DNA from: an uncultured Shewanella sp.
Lineage (GTDB): Bacteria; Pseudomonadota; Gammaproteobacteria; Enterobacterales; Shewanellaceae
Direction of reading: 5' to 3'
Length of the DNA stretch: 64,000 bases
Assembly: GCF_947501225.1 (NCBI RefSeq)
Contig: NZ_CANMUW010000001.1
Coordinates: forward strand, 62,001 to 126,000
Shown here piece after piece: positions 46,619 to 58,578 of the stretch (position 1 is its first letter; the number at the start of each line of letters is the position of its first letter). Below the pieces are notes generated by a model that saw only the letters and a program-made list of their open reading frames with translations, was not told where the DNA came from and ran no database searches. The position numbers and the translations under genes are program-made.

Positions 46619-47764
46619 TTGACAAAGTCTGCCTTACTCGTACTCGAAGATGGAACCGTATTCTCTGGCACAGCAATTGGTGCCGATGGACATGCTGTCG
46701 GTGAAGTGGTTTTTAACACTTCAATGACCGGATACCAGGAGATACTGACCGATCCGTCTTACTCTCGCCAAATTGTAACTCTAACCTATCCTCATATTGG
46801 TAACACGGGTACCAACGATGAAGATACCGAATCTGACTCGGTTCATGCTTGTGGTCTGATTATTAGAGATCTTCCTTTAATTGCCAGTAACTTTCGTAAT
46901 CAGCAGAACTTAAGCGATTACCTTAAGGCCAACAATATCGTTGGTATTGCTGATATCGATACTCGTAAGTTAACTCGTATTTTGCGGGAAAAAGGAGCGC
47001 AGGCTGGATGTATTCTGGTCGGTGAACAGGATGTGGCTAAGGCTCTGGCCGAAGCTAAAGCTTTTCCTGGCTTAAAGGGCATGGATTTAGCCAAAGAGGT
47101 GACCACTGAAACCAGTTATCAGTGGCGAAGCGGAAGCTGGCGTCTAGTCGGTGGCTTACCGGATGATACACCTGAGTCTGAATTAAAATATAAAGTCGTT
47201 GCTTATGACTACGGAGTGAAGCGTAATATCTTACGTATGCTTGTCGACCGTGGCTGTGATGTAACGGTTGTACCGGCCAAAACACCGGCCGCAGAAGTCT
47301 TAGCCATGAACCCCGACGGGATCTTCCTCTCCAATGGCCCGGGTGATCCAGAACCATGTGATTATGCTATCGAAGCTATCCAGCAGATCTTAAAAACGGA
47401 TATTCCAGTGTTTGGGATCTGTCTCGGACACCAGTTGTTGGCATTAGCTTCCGGTGCAAAAACTTCGAAGATGAAGTTCGGCCACCATGGTGCCAACCAT
47501 CCGGTCAGTAACATCGAACAAGGTAACGTAATGATCACCAGCCAGAACCACGGTTTTGCAGCTGATGAAGATAGCTTGCCTGCCAATATTAAGGTGACAC
47601 ATAAGTCGCTGTTTGATGGTTCACTGCAAGGAATACATTTGACGGATAAGCCTGCATTTAGCTTCCAGGGACACCCTGAGGCGAGTCCGGGCCCTCATGA
47701 TGCGGCTCCACTGTTCAATCACTTTATTGAACTGATTGAGCTTTATCGTAAAAACGCCAAATAG
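46619..47764 (+). CDS. carA: Carbamoyl-phosphate synthase small subunit
   Basis: 381 residues from a TTG at 46619 ([23 protein letters not shown]), with GGAGG five bases upstream; E. coli carA also starts with TTG and is 382 residues. The open frame back to 46517 has no support. The glutamine amidotransferase class I domain has the nucleophile Cys in [13 protein letters not shown] and the His-Glu pair in [11 protein letters not shown]. It supplies ammonia to CarB for arginine and pyrimidine synthesis. The operon continues with carB after 20 bases. Confidence 0.96.
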   Translation: MTKSALLVLEDGTVFSGTAIGADGHAVGEVVFNTSMTGYQEILTDPSYSRQIVTLTYPHIGNTGTNDEDTESDSVHACGLIIRDLPLIASNFRNQQNLSDYLKANNIVGIADIDTRKLTRILREKGAQAGCILVGEQDVAKALAEAKAFPGLKGMDLAKEVTTETSYQWRSGSWRLVGGLPDDTPESELKYKVVAYDYGVKRNILRMLVDRGCDVTVVPAKTPAAEVLAMNPDGIFLSNGPGDPEPCDYAIEAIQQILKTDIPVFGICLGHQLLALASGAKTSKMKFGHHGANHPVSNIEQGNVMITSQNHGFAADEDSLPANIKVTHKSLFDGSLQGIHLTDKPAFSFQGHPEASPGPHDAAPLFNHFIELIELYRKNAK

Positions 47765-47784
47765 TCCGGGAGAAGATTTTAAAG

Positions 47785-50700
47785 ATGCCAAAACGTACAG
47801 ATATAAAAAGTATTCTTATCCTGGGCGCAGGCCCGATTGTTATCGGTCAAGCGTGTGAGTTTGATTACTCGGGTGCCCAGGCGTGTAAAGCGTTGCGTGA
47901 AGAGGGGTACCGGGTCATCCTGGTTAACTCCAACCCTGCAACAATTATGACTGACCCGGAGATGGCCGATGCGACCTATATCGAGCCGATCCATTGGGAG
48001 GTCGTGCGCAATATTATTGCCAAAGAGCGCCCTGATGCCATTTTACCTACCATGGGTGGACAGACTGCACTTAACTGTGCGCTTGAGTTGGAAAGTAAGG
48101 GCGTATTGAAAGAGTTCAATGTCGATATGATCGGTGCCACCGCCGATGCTATCGATAAGGCGGAAGATCGCAGCCGTTTCGATAAGGCGATGAAGGCCAT
48201 CGGGCTCGAGTGTCCGCGTGCGGGAATAGCTCATACCATGGAGGAGGCACAAGCTGTCCTCGATGAGGTTGGCTTCCCCTGTATTATTCGTCCCTCGTTC
48301 ACCATGGGGGGGACCGGCGGTGGTATCGCCTATAACAAGGAGGAGTTCGAAGAGATCTGTACCCGTGGTCTCGACCTCTCTCCAACGAATGAACTGCTTA
48401 TCGATGAATCTTTAATCGGCTGGAAAGAGTATGAGATGGAGGTGGTTCGCGATCGTAATGATAACTGCATCATCGTCTGTTCCATCGAAAACTTTGACCC
48501 TATGGGGGTTCATACCGGTGACTCGATCACCGTAGCGCCGGCCCAGACCCTCACCGATAAAGAGTATCAGCTGATGCGTAACGCATCGCTGGCGGTTTTG
48601 CGTGAGATTGGTGTCGAAACCGGTGGTTCAAATGTTCAATTTGGTATCAACCCGGTTGACGGACGCATGGTCATCATCGAGATGAACCCGCGTGTTTCCC
48701 GCTCATCGGCGTTGGCATCTAAAGCGACCGGTTTCCCAATCGCTAAAATAGCGGCAAAACTGGCAGTCGGCTTCACCTTAGATGAGCTGAAGAATGACAT
48801 CACCGGTGGTAACACCCCGGCGTCATTTGAGCCCGCCATCGACTATGTGGTTACTAAGCTGCCACGCTTTAATTTTGAGAAGTTTGCCGGCTCCAATGAT
48901 CGTTTAACGACTCAGATGAAGTCTGTTGGTGAAGTGATGGCCATAGGCCGTACTTTCCAGGAGTCACTGCAAAAGGCACTTCGCGGCTTAGAGGTGGGTA
49001 AGAACGGCTTAGACCCGATTATCGATATCGATGAGCCGGAATCCTTAGCCCGTATTCGTCATGAGTTGCAAGAGCCGGGTGCCGAGCGCATCTGGTATAT
49101 TGCCGATGCCTTCCGTGCCGGTTTAACTGTCGATGATATCTTCGGTTTAACTAAGATCGACCCCTGGTTCCTGGTTCAGATGCAAGATCTGCTTCAACTC
49201 GAGTCTCAGGTTAAAGAGCTTGGTATGTCAGGGATGAACGAAGCCTTCCTGCGCCAACTCAAGCGTAAAGGCTTCTCGGATATTCGCCTCTCACTGCTAC
49301 TGGGAGTGAGCGAGTCTGAGATGCGTAAGCTGCGTCAAAGGCATGAGATCTTCCCGGTTTACAAGCGTGTCGATACCTGTGCGGCCGAGTTTTCGACCGA
49401 TACGGCTTACATGTACTCTACTTATGAGGAGGAGTGTGAGGCAGCACCATCTAACCGCGATAAGATCATGATCTTAGGCGGTGGACCAAACCGAATAGGT
49501 CAAGGTATCGAGTTTGATTACTGCTGTGTACATGCGGCGTTGGCGCTTCGTGAAGATGGTTACGAAACCATCATGGTTAACTGTAACCCTGAGACGGTAT
49601 CGACCGATTACGATACGTCTGACAGACTCTATTTTGAGCCGGTTACACTCGAAGACGTCCTGGAAATTGTGCGTATTGAGCAGCCTAAAGGCGTGATCGT
49701 TCAATATGGCGGCCAGACTCCACTTAAGCTGGCTCGCGCTTTAGAAGCCGCGGGTGTGCCGATTATCGGTACCAGCCCGGATGCGATTGACCGTGCAGAA
49801 GATCGTGAGCGTTTCCAGCATGCGATTCAGCGTCTGGAGATGAGACAACCTGAAAACGATACGGTAACCACAGTTGAAGGCGCGGTGATCTCTGCTGAGC
49901 GTATCGGCTACCCCTTGGTGGTTCGTCCATCATATGTACTCGGTGGTCGTGCGATGGAGATCGTATATGACGAGCAGGATCTGCGTCGTTATTTCAATGA
50001 GGCCGTTAGCGTTTCTAATGCCTCACCTGTATTGCTTGACCACTTCCTTGATAACGCCATCGAAGTCGATATCGATGCGGTCTGCGACGGAAAAACAGTG
50101 GTTGTCGGTTCAATCATGGAGCATATCGAGCAAGCGGGGGTTCACTCCGGTGACTCAGGCTGTTCACTGCCGCCATACTCACTGAGCAAAGAGATCCAGG
50201 ACCAGATGCGTGAGCAGGTGGGTAAACTTGCGATGGAGCTGGGGGTCGTTGGTCTGATGAATGTTCAGTTTGCGGTTCAGGACAACATCATCTATATGAT
50301 TGAGGTTAACCCTCGAGCTGCACGTACCGTACCTTTCGTATCGAAAGCCACCGGTGTGCCACTGGCTATGATTGCCGCACGTGTGATGGCGGGGCAAAGT
50401 CTCGAAGAGCAGAACTTTACTCAGGAGGTGATTCCACCCTATTACTCGGTTAAAGAGGTGGTGTTACCGTTTAACAAGTTCCCGGGTGTCGATCCTCTGC
50501 TTGGCCCGGAGATGCGCTCTACCGGCGAAGTGATGGGGGTTGGTGAAACGTTTGCCGAAGCCTACGCTAAAGCACAACTTGGGGCGACCTCGGCCGTGCC
50601 TAAGTCCGGTCGTGCACTGCTCTCGGTTCGTAACAGTGATAAGAAGCGCGTTGCCGACCTGGCCGCGAAATTGATTTCACTCGGCTACGAGATAGATGCA

Positions 50701-51003
50701 ACACATGGCACAGCTGTTGTGCTGGGTGAGGCGGGAATTAACCCGCGTCTGGTTAACAAGGTACATGAAGGCCGTCCGCACATTCTTGACCGTATCAAGA
50801 ATGATGAGTACACCTATATAGTTAACACGACCGAAGGTCGCCAGGCGATCGAAGATTCACGTCAGTTGCGCCGGGGAGCGCTGAGGTATAAGGTCAATTA
50901 CACGACAACTATGAATGCGGCGTTTGCGACCTGCATGGCTCACTCAGCAGATGATCGTAGCAACGTAAACTCTGTGCAGGAGTTACACAGCAAAGTTAAC
51001 TAA
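47785..51003 (+). CDS. carB: Carbamoyl-phosphate synthase large subunit
   Basis: 1072 residues, full length. Two homologous ATP-grasp halves: [29 protein letters not shown] (N half) and [28 protein letters not shown] (about residue 560). Each has [17 protein letters not shown] / [17 protein letters not shown]. The C-terminal MGS-like domain (about 935-1072) should bind the allosteric effectors UMP and ornithine. It builds carbamoyl phosphate from bicarbonate, ammonia and two ATP. Confidence 0.98.
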   Translation: MPKRTDIKSILILGAGPIVIGQACEFDYSGAQACKALREEGYRVILVNSNPATIMTDPEMADATYIEPIHWEVVRNIIAKERPDAILPTMGGQTALNCALELESKGVLKEFNVDMIGATADAIDKAEDRSRFDKAMKAIGLECPRAGIAHTMEEAQAVLDEVGFPCIIRPSFTMGGTGGGIAYNKEEFEEICTRGLDLSPTNELLIDESLIGWKEYEMEVVRDRNDNCIIVCSIENFDPMGVHTGDSITVAPAQTLTDKEYQLMRNASLAVLREIGVETGGSNVQFGINPVDGRMVIIEMNPRVSRSSALASKATGFPIAKIAAKLAVGFTLDELKNDITGGNTPASFEPAIDYVVTKLPRFNFEKFAGSNDRLTTQMKSVGEVMAIGRTFQESLQKALRGLEVGKNGLDPIIDIDEPESLARIRHELQEPGAERIWYIADAFRAGLTVDDIFGLTKIDPWFLVQMQDLLQLESQVKELGMSGMNEAFLRQLKRKGFSDIRLSLLLGVSESEMRKLRQRHEIFPVYKRVDTCAAEFSTDTAYMYSTYEEECEAAPSNRDKIMILGGGPNRIGQGIEFDYCCVHAALALREDGYETIMVNCNPETVSTDYDTSDRLYFEPVTLEDVLEIVRIEQPKGVIVQYGGQTPLKLARALEAAGVPIIGTSPDAIDRAEDRERFQHAIQRLEMRQPENDTVTTVEGAVISAERIGYPLVVRPSYVLGGRAMEIVYDEQDLRRYFNEAVSVSNASPVLLDHFLDNAIEVDIDAVCDGKTVVVGSIMEHIEQAGVHSGDSGCSLPPYSLSKEIQDQMREQVGKLAMELGVVGLMNVQFAVQDNIIYMIEVNPRAARTVPFVSKATGVPLAMIAARVMAGQSLEEQNFTQEVIPPYYSVKEVVLPFNKFPGVDPLLGPEMRSTGEVMGVGETFAEAYAKAQLGATSAVPKSGRALLSVRNSDKKRVADLAAKLISLGYEIDATHGTAVVLGEAGINPRLVNKVHEGRPHILDRIKNDEYTYIVNTTEGRQAIEDSRQLRRGALRYKVNYTTTMNAAFATCMAHSADDRSNVNSVQELHSKVN

Positions 51004-51021
51004 CTAGGGTTACTTAATAAT

Positions 51022-51047
51022 AAAAGGCCGCTTTTGCGGCCTTTTTT
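51022..51047 (+). terminator. Terminator of carAB
   Basis: AAAAGGCCGCttttGCGGCCTTTTTT. Confidence 0.93.
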
Positions 51048-51322
51048 GTCCCTGTTGCTTTTGGGATTACACTTTTAAATTAATGAATAGGGATTCACAA
51101 AGAGTGATGAACTTGTGATTCAGCTATTTTTTTGATGTGGTTTTATCTTGATTATATCGAGAGTACTGGAATCTGATTGAAAGGTTAGGTACGCTGGCAG
51201 ATTGATTTAGCCGATGGCGTAGATGGCGCTCAGCGTATAGAATAGGCTGAAAATAGTATTTTGACCTGTAGACCCGGGAGTCTGCAGAGCTGCTTTTGTT
51301 TGAAAGGAGACGAAAGAGGATT

Positions 51323-51799
51323 ATGAACAAGGTTCCGATGACAGTTGTTGGTGCAGAACAACTGCGTAAAGAATTAGAATATTTGAAGTTTGAAAGACGC
51401 CCCCAAATTGCAGAGGCAATTGGCGAAGCCAGAGAGCTTGGCGATCTGAAAGAAAATGCGGAATACCATGCTGCCCGTGAAGAGCAGGGCTTATGTGAGG
51501 CGCGGGTAAGAGATATCGAGGGTAAGCTTTCTAATGCTCAGATCATCGATGTGACTAAGATGACCAACACAGGTCGTATCATTTTCGGTACTACGGTGAC
51601 GATTTTAAATATCGATACCGATGCCGAAATGACCTACCGTATTGTAGGGGAAGATGAAGCGAATATTAAAGAGAATCTGATCTCGGTCACTTCGCCTATC
51701 GCGCGTGGCTTGATCGGCAAGAACCTGGATGATGAGGTGAGCATCGATACTCCCGGTGGCCTGACCGACTACGAGATCACAGCTGTCGAGTATATTTAA
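51323..51799 (+). CDS. greA: Transcription elongation factor GreA
   Basis: 158 residues from the ATG at 51323 ([22 protein letters not shown]), with AGAGGA upstream; the frame from 51296 is longer only by leader sequence. The N-terminal coiled-coil carries the tip acidic residues in [16 protein letters not shown], and the FKBP-like C-terminal domain follows. It rescues backtracked RNA polymerase by stimulating transcript cleavage. A 275-base leader precedes it. Terminates at 51817-51845. Confidence 0.95.
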   Translation: MNKVPMTVVGAEQLRKELEYLKFERRPQIAEAIGEARELGDLKENAEYHAAREEQGLCEARVRDIEGKLSNAQIIDVTKMTNTGRIIFGTTVTILNIDTDAEMTYRIVGEDEANIKENLISVTSPIARGLIGKNLDDEVSIDTPGGLTDYEITAVEYI

Positions 51800-51816
51800 T
51801 CCTTAAGAGCTTCTAT

Positions 51817-51845
51817 TAAAAAACCGCTTATGTAGCGGTTTTTTT
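51817..51845 (+). terminator. Terminator of greA
   Basis: AAAAAACCGCTtatgtAGCGGTTTTTTT. Confidence 0.92.
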
Positions 51846-51924
51846 ATTTTTGGCTGCCGGAGACACTGCAATGGATAACAGGGGGTGTCTCTGCTGTTAA
51901 TCATTTTGTTCTGGAGCGTCAGGT

Positions 51925-51962
51925 AAAAAAAAGGAGCCACTGAACTTCAGTGGCTCCTTTTT
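51925..51962. terminator. Second strong bidirectional terminator, between greA and yhbY
   Basis: AAAAGGAGCCACTGAA / TTCAGTGGCTCCTTTT, a long perfect stem with A and T runs on both flanks. On the minus strand it would end the yhbY transcript about 140 bases after its stop codon. Confidence 0.9.
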
Positions 51963-52103
51963 ATCTTTTGCTTGGGAAGTATATACCTTTGGGTATTACT
52001 TCTAAGGAAAACTCAAATAGGCTATTAATAATAGTATTTTGTTTTCTCTTACCTGCCTGATTCAGAGAAACTCTCTGAATTACCAAGATGGTATCAAAAA
52101 AGA

Positions 52104-52403
52104 TTACTTTGCTTTCGGAATAGCAATTTTCATCTCTTCAGATTGACGAAATAGTACTAACACGTGACCGATAAGCTGAACCTTTACAGCTTGTGTTTCA
52201 CGTAAAATGGCATCAACGATTGCATTTTTTAACTCTCTGTCACCAGAAGCTACTTTCACTTTGATCAGTTCGTGATGAGTGAGTGCATTATCAATTTCCG
52301 CCAGTACACCTTCAGTCAGGCCATTGGAACCAAGCATCACTACAGGCTTTAAATTATGCGCTAAGCCTTTTAAGTGCTGTTTTTGTTTGGTTGTTAAGTT
52401 CAT
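52104..52403 (-). CDS. yhbY: Ribosome assembly RNA-binding protein YhbY (CRM domain)
   Basis: 99 residues: LTTKQKQHLKGLAHNLKPVVMLGSNGLTEGVLAEIDNALTHHELIKVKVASGDRE with the GxxG loop characteristic of CRM domains. It binds pre-50S ribosomal particles. It is divergent from rlmE across about 90 bases, as in E. coli. Confidence 0.94.
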   Translation of the reverse strand: MNLTTKQKQHLKGLAHNLKPVVMLGSNGLTEGVLAEIDNALTHHELIKVKVASGDRELKNAIVDAILRETQAVKVQLIGHVLVLFRQSEEMKIAIPKAK

Positions 52404-52494
52404 TTATACCAACTTTATGCTGAGTTACTGTTGAAAAGACGCTATTCTACCCTTATATAGTCTTTATGTAACTCTCATTTGTTGCGGATTTTGA

Positions 52495-53124
52495 ATGTCA
52501 GGTAAAAAACGAACAGCGAGTTCCTCCCGTTGGATGCAGGAACATTTTGATGATCACTATGTCAAATTAGCTCAAAAACGGGGACTTCGTTCGCGAGCCG
52601 CGTTTAAAATTGAAGAAATTCAGGAGAAAGATAAGTTAATTCGACCCGGTATGACTGTGGTAGATTTAGGCGCCGCCCCTGGCGGTTGGTCCCAAGTTGC
52701 AGTTAAACTGGCGGGAGAGAGTGGTAAGGTTATCGCTTGTGATATTTTACCTATGGATCCAATTGTCGGAGTCGACTTTCTTCAAGGTGACTTTAGAGAG
52801 GAAAAAGTACTCGATGCTTTACTTGAGCGAGTGGGAGACGCCAAAGTCGATGTAGTACTGTCAGACATGGCGCCTAACATGAGTGGTACTGGCGGGGTCG
52901 ACCAACCTCGTGCAATGTATTTAGTCGAGTTAGCATTAGATATGTGTCATCAAGTTTTGGCACCTAACGGTTGCTTTGCTGTAAAAGTCTTTCAGGGGGA
53001 GGGCTTCGAAGAGTATATGAAATCAGTTAGAGAGGCGTTTAAAACCGTCAAAACACGTAAGCCAGACTCTTCGCGACCTCGTTCGCGCGAAGTCTATCTT
53101 GTGGCGACAGGGTACAAGTTGTAG
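52495..53124 (+). CDS. rlmE: 23S rRNA (uridine2552-2'-O)-methyltransferase
   Basis: 209 residues. [36 protein letters not shown] supplies the first catalytic Lys; [16 protein letters not shown] is the SAM site; [20 protein letters not shown] has the catalytic Asp; [15 protein letters not shown] the second Lys. It modifies U2552 in the 50S A-loop. ftsH follows after 45-54 bases, the conserved rlmE-ftsH pair. Confidence 0.97.
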   Translation: MSGKKRTASSSRWMQEHFDDHYVKLAQKRGLRSRAAFKIEEIQEKDKLIRPGMTVVDLGAAPGGWSQVAVKLAGESGKVIACDILPMDPIVGVDFLQGDFREEKVLDALLERVGDAKVDVVLSDMAPNMSGTGGVDQPRAMYLVELALDMCHQVLAPNGCFAVKVFQGEGFEEYMKSVREAFKTVKTRKPDSSRPRSREVYLVATGYKL

Positions 53125-53178
53125 TACCCTGACGTCAGTAATCGCAAGACTGTATGAGGTCTAGTAATTTTGAGTGAT

Positions 53179-55149
53179 ATGGCAAAAAATTTAATTCTCT
53201 GGGTAGTCATCGCCGTAGTGTTGATGTCTGTGTTTCAGGGCTACTCCCCCTCTTCATCCACAGCGTTGAAGATGGATTATTCCGCTTTTTTAGATGATGT
53301 TCGTAGCGGACAGATTAACTCTGTCGAGATAAAAAGCGATCAACGTACAATCGAAGGAACTAAACGTACCGGAGAGAAGTTCACCACCATCATGCCTATG
53401 GAAGATAAAGATCTGATTAATGATCTGGACCGCAAGGGCATTACGATGAAGGGGCAGGAAGCGGAAGAGTCTGGGTTTTTAACTCAGATCTTTATCTCCT
53501 GGTTCCCTATGTTACTGCTTATCGGTGTATGGATATTCTTCATGCGTCAGATGCAGGGCGGTGGTGGCAAAGGCGCCATGTCGTTCGGTAAGAGTAAAGC
53601 CAAGCTGATGAGTGAAGATCAGATTAAAACGACTTTCGGAGACGTTGCTGGTTGCGACGAAGCCAAAGAAGACGTTAAAGAGCTGGTTGATTACCTTAAG
53701 GAGCCGACTAAGTTCCAGAAGCTCGGCGGTCGAATTCCTACTGGCGTGCTACTTGTTGGCCCACCAGGTACGGGTAAGACATTGTTGGCTAAGGCGATTG
53801 CCGGTGAGGCTAAGGTACCATTCTTTACCATTTCTGGTTCTGATTTCGTTGAGATGTTTGTTGGTGTCGGTGCTTCTCGTGTGCGTGACATGTTTGAACA
53901 AGCCAAGAAGTCAGCCCCATGTATTATCTTCATCGATGAGATCGATGCCGTAGGTCGTCAGCGTGGCGCAGGTGTTGGTGGTGGTCACGATGAGCGTGAG
54001 CAGACTCTGAACCAGATGCTGGTTGAGATGGATGGTTTCGAAGGTAATGAAGGCGTTATCGTCATCGCCGCGACTAACCGTCCGGATGTACTCGATGCCG
54101 CCCTGCTTCGCCCGGGTCGTTTTGACCGTCAGGTTGTCGTTGGTTTGCCTGATGTTCGAGGTCGTGAACAGATCTTGAAAGTGCATATGCGTAAAGTCCC
54201 TCTGGCCGATGATGTTAAGGCGAGTGTTATCGCACGTGGTACTCCTGGCTTCTCAGGTGCCGACCTGGCAAACCTGGTCAACGAAGCAGCCTTGTTTGCT
54301 GCACGTGGCAACCGCCGCATCGTTGGTATGGAAGAGTTTGAGAGCGCTAAAGACAAGATCATGATGGGTGCCGAGCGTCGCACTATGGTGATGTCTGAAG
54401 AAGATAAAGAGATGACCGCTTACCATGAAGCCGGTCATGCCATTGTAGGTTGTCTTGTTCCTGAACACGATCCTGTACACAAGGTGACAATTATCCCTCG
54501 TGGTCGTGCCTTAGGTGTGACTTTCTTCCTGCCTGAAGCCGATGCGATCAGCCAGAGCAGACGTAAGTTAGAGAGTCAAATCTCGGTTGCCTACGGTGGA
54601 CGTTTGGCCGAGGAGATGATCTATGGCAGTGAAAGAGTGTCTACCGGTGCTTCTCAGGATATCAAGTATGCAACTTCGATCGCCCGTAACATGGTTACTC
54701 AATGGGGCTTCTCTGAGAAGTTAGGTCCTGTGCTGTATGCCGAAGATGAGAACGAAGTTTTCTTAGGCCGCAGCATGGGTAAGACACAGCATATGTCTGA
54801 TGAAACGGCCAGCATCATAGATGCGGAAGTTAAGACGCTTATCGACACGAACTACGAGCGTGCTCAAACTTTCCTCAATGAAAATATCGACATTTTGCAT
54901 GCGATGAAAGATGCGTTGATGAAGTATGAAACCATTGATGCTGATATGATTGAAGATCTTATGGGCCGCAGAGAGCTTCGTGCCCCTGCAGACTGGAACA
55001 TGGATGATAATGGTTCCAGCAATGATGATGTCGGTGGTAAGCCTGCCGCTACAGAGAAGAAAGATTCATCTAAGGATGAAGTGAAATCTGAATCTGAGCA
55101 GTGCGCCGCCCCCGATGTTGAAGACATTGATGAATCAACGGCTAAATAA
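53179..55149 (+). CDS. ftsH: ATP-dependent membrane zinc protease FtsH
   Basis: 656 residues from the ATG at 53179 ([20 protein letters not shown]); a TTG three codons earlier (MSD-) is an alternative start. Two N-terminal membrane helices flank a periplasmic domain. AAA+ domain with Walker [14 protein letters not shown] and Walker [12 protein letters not shown]; zinc site HEAGH. A low-complexity acidic tail ends the protein. It degrades membrane proteins and regulators such as sigma-32 and LpxC. Confidence 0.97.
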   Translation: MAKNLILWVVIAVVLMSVFQGYSPSSSTALKMDYSAFLDDVRSGQINSVEIKSDQRTIEGTKRTGEKFTTIMPMEDKDLINDLDRKGITMKGQEAEESGFLTQIFISWFPMLLLIGVWIFFMRQMQGGGGKGAMSFGKSKAKLMSEDQIKTTFGDVAGCDEAKEDVKELVDYLKEPTKFQKLGGRIPTGVLLVGPPGTGKTLLAKAIAGEAKVPFFTISGSDFVEMFVGVGASRVRDMFEQAKKSAPCIIFIDEIDAVGRQRGAGVGGGHDEREQTLNQMLVEMDGFEGNEGVIVIAATNRPDVLDAALLRPGRFDRQVVVGLPDVRGREQILKVHMRKVPLADDVKASVIARGTPGFSGADLANLVNEAALFAARGNRRIVGMEEFESAKDKIMMGAERRTMVMSEEDKEMTAYHEAGHAIVGCLVPEHDPVHKVTIIPRGRALGVTFFLPEADAISQSRRKLESQISVAYGGRLAEEMIYGSERVSTGASQDIKYATSIARNMVTQWGFSEKLGPVLYAEDENEVFLGRSMGKTQHMSDETASIIDAEVKTLIDTNYERAQTFLNENIDILHAMKDALMKYETIDADMIEDLMGRRELRAPADWNMDDNGSSNDDVGGKPAATEKKDSSKDEVKSESEQCAAPDVEDIDESTAK

Positions 55150-55171
55150 TTAGCTGTTAGCCTAATGAAGA

Positions 55172-55197
55172 AAACCCCGTCATGGGGTTTTCTTGTT
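55172..55197 (+). terminator. Terminator-like hairpin after ftsH
   Basis: GAAAACCCCgtcatGGGGTTTTCTTG, 20 bases after the ftsH stop. folP follows closely, so it may be a partial terminator. Confidence 0.75.
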
Positions 55198-55224
55198 TCC
55201 GGGATTGAGTAACTTGGAGTATAT

Positions 55225-56064
55225 GTGTCTCAAATTAGCAGTGGTGATAAACGCCTCTCTTTAGCTGGGCCTGTCGTGATGGGTATCCTTAACGTTACCC
55301 CTGATTCTTTTTCCGATGGTGGTGAGTATTCAAGCTTTGAACTGGCATGCAGACATGCCGATGAGATGGTCGCGCAAGGTGCCGGGATTATCGATATTGG
55401 CGGAGAGTCGACAAGGCCCGGCGCTGCAGACGTCGACCTTGATGAGGAGCTTAGCCGGGTTATTTCCTTGATAGAGTATATTGCCGGTCACCATGATGTG
55501 TGGATATCGATAGATACCAGCAAGGCCGAAGTGATGAGACAGGCGGTAGAAGCTGGAGCTCACCTGATTAATGATGTTCGGGCACTGCAGGAGCCTGGTG
55601 CATTGGAGATGGCGGTAAGTCTTCAGGTACCGGTTTGTCTGATGCATATGCAGGGACAACCACGAACCATGCAAGATGCGCCTGAATATGCAGATGTGGT
55701 AAATGATATCAAAACATTTTTTAAGCAGCGTATCGAAGCGTGTTGTACTGCCGGATTAAAGCCGGAAAACGTGTTGATAGATCCCGGCTTCGGGTTCGGT
55801 AAAACCTTGTCCCATAATTATGAGCTTCTTAACAGGTTAAGGGAGTTTGAGTCATTAGGTGTGCCTTTACTTATCGGACTATCCCGTAAGAGCATGATGG
55901 GTAATCTGTTAAATCGAGATGTTTCATCTAGGCTGGCAGGGAGTTTAGCCGGGGCCATGTTAGCGGCACAAAATGGTGCCCAAATCCTCAGGGTACATGA
56001 TGTGGCTGAAACGGTGGATCTGTTAAGGGTTTTGGATGCAACAGCCAATTTTGACCGGTTATGA
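55225..56064 (+). CDS. folP: Dihydropteroate synthase
   Basis: 279 residues from a GTG with GGAG eight bases upstream. VMGILNVTPDSFSDGGEYS, IIDIGGESTRPGA, SIDTSKAEVM, LINDVRALQEPGA, VLIDPGFGFGKTLSHNYELL and GLSRKSMMG are the pterin and pABA binding blocks. It condenses dihydropterin pyrophosphate with p-aminobenzoate in folate synthesis and is the sulfonamide target. Located between ftsH and glmM as in E. coli. Confidence 0.96.
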   Translation: MSQISSGDKRLSLAGPVVMGILNVTPDSFSDGGEYSSFELACRHADEMVAQGAGIIDIGGESTRPGAADVDLDEELSRVISLIEYIAGHHDVWISIDTSKAEVMRQAVEAGAHLINDVRALQEPGALEMAVSLQVPVCLMHMQGQPRTMQDAPEYADVVNDIKTFFKQRIEACCTAGLKPENVLIDPGFGFGKTLSHNYELLNRLREFESLGVPLLIGLSRKSMMGNLLNRDVSSRLAGSLAGAMLAAQNGAQILRVHDVAETVDLLRVLDATANFDRL

Positions 56065-56255
56065 TAGCTGACCGTTATCATAAAGGGTTAATACCAGGAG
56101 TTGAGCCGTTGATTCAATCTGAGTGACGATAACTGTGTACGAGTGAGCATGGCGGTGCAGAGTCGATTCAGCTCAGGTTATGGATTAGTCGGTAGAGTAG
56201 ATATTTTATATTTCGGTTGAGGTTTTCTGACCTCAATAGTGATGGAGTTAGGAAC

Positions 56256-57587
56256 GTGAGAAAATTTTTTGGAACTGACGGCATTCGAGGCAAGGTCGGT
56301 GCGGGTAAGATGACGCCTGAGTTGGCACTGAAGCTTGGGTGGGCTGCAGGACGGGTTTTATCGAGATCGGGGACTAAGAAAGTCATTATCGGTAAGGATA
56401 CCCGGATTTCGGGCTACCTTTTCGAATCGGCGATGGAGGCAGGCTTATCAGCCGCCGGCCTTAATGTGATGTTGATGGGCCCTATGCCCACACCGGCAGT
56501 CGCCTATTTGACGCGTACCTTCAGAGCCGAGGCTGGCGTGGTAATTAGCGCATCCCATAACCCTTACTATGATAACGGTATTAAGTTTTTCTCTACAGAT
56601 GGCAGTAAGCTCGACGATGAAGTTGAGCTTGAGATAGAGCGTGAGCTTGATAAACCACTGGCCTGTGTAGAATCACACCTGCTGGGTAAGGTTTCACGTA
56701 TCGACGACGCGCCGGGACGTTATATCGAGTACTGTAAGGGTAACTTCCCTGCAGATCAGACCCTGCATGGCTTGAAGATCGTTGTCGACTGTGCCCATGG
56801 CGCCACCTACCACATAGCGCCGAATGTATTTCGAGAGTTGGGGGCCGAGGTGATCGCCATAGGCGATAAGCCCGATGGACTGAACATCAACCATGAGGTT
56901 GGTGCGACCTCTATGGCCAAGATCAGGAAGACAGTCATTGACGAGGGGGCAGATCTTGGTATCGCCTTAGATGGTGACGGTGATCGCATTATGATGGTCA
57001 ATCGACATGGCAAAGTTATCGATGGTGATGAGATCCTCTATATTTTGGCATGCGATGCTCAGTCCCGCGGAGTCCTGCGTGGTGGTGTGGTTGGAACCCT
57101 GATGTCAAACCTGGGACTGGACCTTGCGCTGCAGGAGCTGGATATTCCATTTGCCCGTTCTAATGTCGGTGATCGTTATGTGATGACCATGATGAAGGAG
57201 AAGGGCTGGCGGATCGGAGGTGAGAACTCGGGGCATATACTCAATCTTGATCATGGTACGACCGGTGATGGAATTGTAGCTGGTATCTTAGTGTTAGCCG
57301 CTATGCGCAGACGGAATGCGACACTTGAAGAACTTACTGAGGGCATCAAGATGTTGCCACAGGTTCTGGTTAATGTTCGGTTCGAAGGAGCCCATAACCC
57401 TCTCGAGTCTGAGGCGGTTCTGGCGGCGAAGGGTGAAGTCGAAGCCCTGCTTGGTGAGCGCGGTCGTGTGTTACTGCGAAAGTCAGGAACTGAGCCGTTA
57501 ATTCGTGTAATGGTCGAGGGCGATGTTGAAGCGGATGTAACTAAGCATGCTAATTATATCGCCGATGCCGTAAGGAATTTGGTGTAA
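56256..57587 (+). CDS. glmM: Phosphoglucosamine mutase
   Basis: 443 residues from a GTG at 56256 ([14 protein letters not shown], the family start), with GGAGTTAGGA upstream; the frame from 56217 is leader. Active serine in [18 protein letters not shown], metal site DGDGDR, and sugar-binding GGENSGH are intact. It converts glucosamine-6-phosphate to glucosamine-1-phosphate for peptidoglycan and LPS precursors. Confidence 0.96.
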   Translation: MRKFFGTDGIRGKVGAGKMTPELALKLGWAAGRVLSRSGTKKVIIGKDTRISGYLFESAMEAGLSAAGLNVMLMGPMPTPAVAYLTRTFRAEAGVVISASHNPYYDNGIKFFSTDGSKLDDEVELEIERELDKPLACVESHLLGKVSRIDDAPGRYIEYCKGNFPADQTLHGLKIVVDCAHGATYHIAPNVFRELGAEVIAIGDKPDGLNINHEVGATSMAKIRKTVIDEGADLGIALDGDGDRIMMVNRHGKVIDGDEILYILACDAQSRGVLRGGVVGTLMSNLGLDLALQELDIPFARSNVGDRYVMTMMKEKGWRIGGENSGHILNLDHGTTGDGIVAGILVLAAMRRRNATLEELTEGIKMLPQVLVNVRFEGAHNPLESEAVLAAKGEVEALLGERGRVLLRKSGTEPLIRVMVEGDVEADVTKHANYIADAVRNLV

Positions 57588-57677
57588 ATCATCTCAGGCT
57601 GGTGCAGCGTTTATGTTGGATATCGATTCCATCGAAGACGAACAGCCTGTTTTTAAAGCTGAGTTGATTAATAAATG

Positions 57678-57710
57678 GGTCGGGACGTGTAAAAAAGCAT
57701 CGTTCCGACC
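57678..57710. other. 10-bp inverted repeat between glmM and tpiA
   Basis: GGTCGGGACG (57678-57687) and CGTTCCGACC (57701-57710) can pair over ten positions with one G-U. There is no T-run, so it is not a typical terminator. Confidence 0.5.
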
Positions 57711-57794
57711 ATAGAATCAAAATATTACCACTTTAGGTATTGTAAGTTCATGAGTGGTTCGCTATTATTCTCGCCGCTTTCAGAGGAGACAGAG

Positions 57795-58577
57795 ATGGCA
57801 CTCAGACGTCCAATGGTCGCTGGTAACTGGAAAATGAATGGCAGTGCGCAATTAGCGCAAGAGCTATTCAAGAAATTCGCTACTAAGCTTCAAAATGATT
57901 CAGCGGAAGTGGTCTTATGTCCGCCAAGCATATATCTAGAAAGTGTACGTCAGCAGTTAGATGCTAACAAAGATGCCTTAAATGGTTGTCTTGTCAGAAT
58001 GGGCGCACAGAACCTCAGTCAACATGACTTTGGTGCCTATACTGGTGAAGTATCTGGGCAGATGTTAAAGGATTCAGGATGCCGATATGTTATTATCGGA
58101 CACTCCGAACGTCGCCGTATGTATGGAGAGACGAGTGATATCGTTGCTGAGAAGTTTGCAGCAGCACAGAAACATGGTCTGACACCAATCCTTTGTGTTG
58201 GTGAGTCGGGTCCGGCTAGGGAAGCGAGAAGAACTTTTGAAGTTATCGCCGAAGAGTTGGACGTGGTTATCGAGAAAAATGGTACCATGGCTTTTGATAA
58301 CGCGATTATCGCCTATGAACCCTTATGGGCAGTAGGTACAGGTAAGAGCGCTACGCCAGAGCAGGCACAGGAAGTTCATGCGTTTATACGCAAGCGCCTC
58401 TCTGAAGTATCTCCATATATTGGAGAAAATATCAGGATTTTGTACGGTGGTAGCGTAACACCGAGTAATGCAGCAGATCTTTTTGCGCAGCCTGATGTAG
58501 ATGGTGGATTGATTGGCGGAGTGAGCTTAAACTCTACCGAGTTTTTAAGTTTATGTTCCATAGCGATGAGCGCATAA
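57795..58577 (+). CDS. tpiA: Triosephosphate isomerase
   Basis: 260 residues from the ATG at 57795 (MALRRPMVAGNWKMNG), with GAGGAGA nine bases upstream; the frame from 57750 is leader. Catalytic Lys in GNWKMNG, His in YVIIGHSERR, Glu in IIAYEPLWAVGTG, and the phosphate-binding GGSV and GGLIGGVSL. It interconverts dihydroxyacetone phosphate and glyceraldehyde-3-phosphate. secG follows after one base. Confidence 0.97.
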   Translation: MALRRPMVAGNWKMNGSAQLAQELFKKFATKLQNDSAEVVLCPPSIYLESVRQQLDANKDALNGCLVRMGAQNLSQHDFGAYTGEVSGQMLKDSGCRYVIIGHSERRRMYGETSDIVAEKFAAAQKHGLTPILCVGESGPAREARRTFEVIAEELDVVIEKNGTMAFDNAIIAYEPLWAVGTGKSATPEQAQEVHAFIRKRLSEVSPYIGENIRILYGGSVTPSNAADLFAQPDVDGGLIGGVSLNSTEFLSLCSIAMSA

Positions 58578-58578
58578 T

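Noticed and set aside
57613..57714. 33-codon frame between glmM and tpiA as a gene
   Set aside because: No ribosome-binding site, and it spans an inverted repeat; kept only as a regulatory-structure observation.
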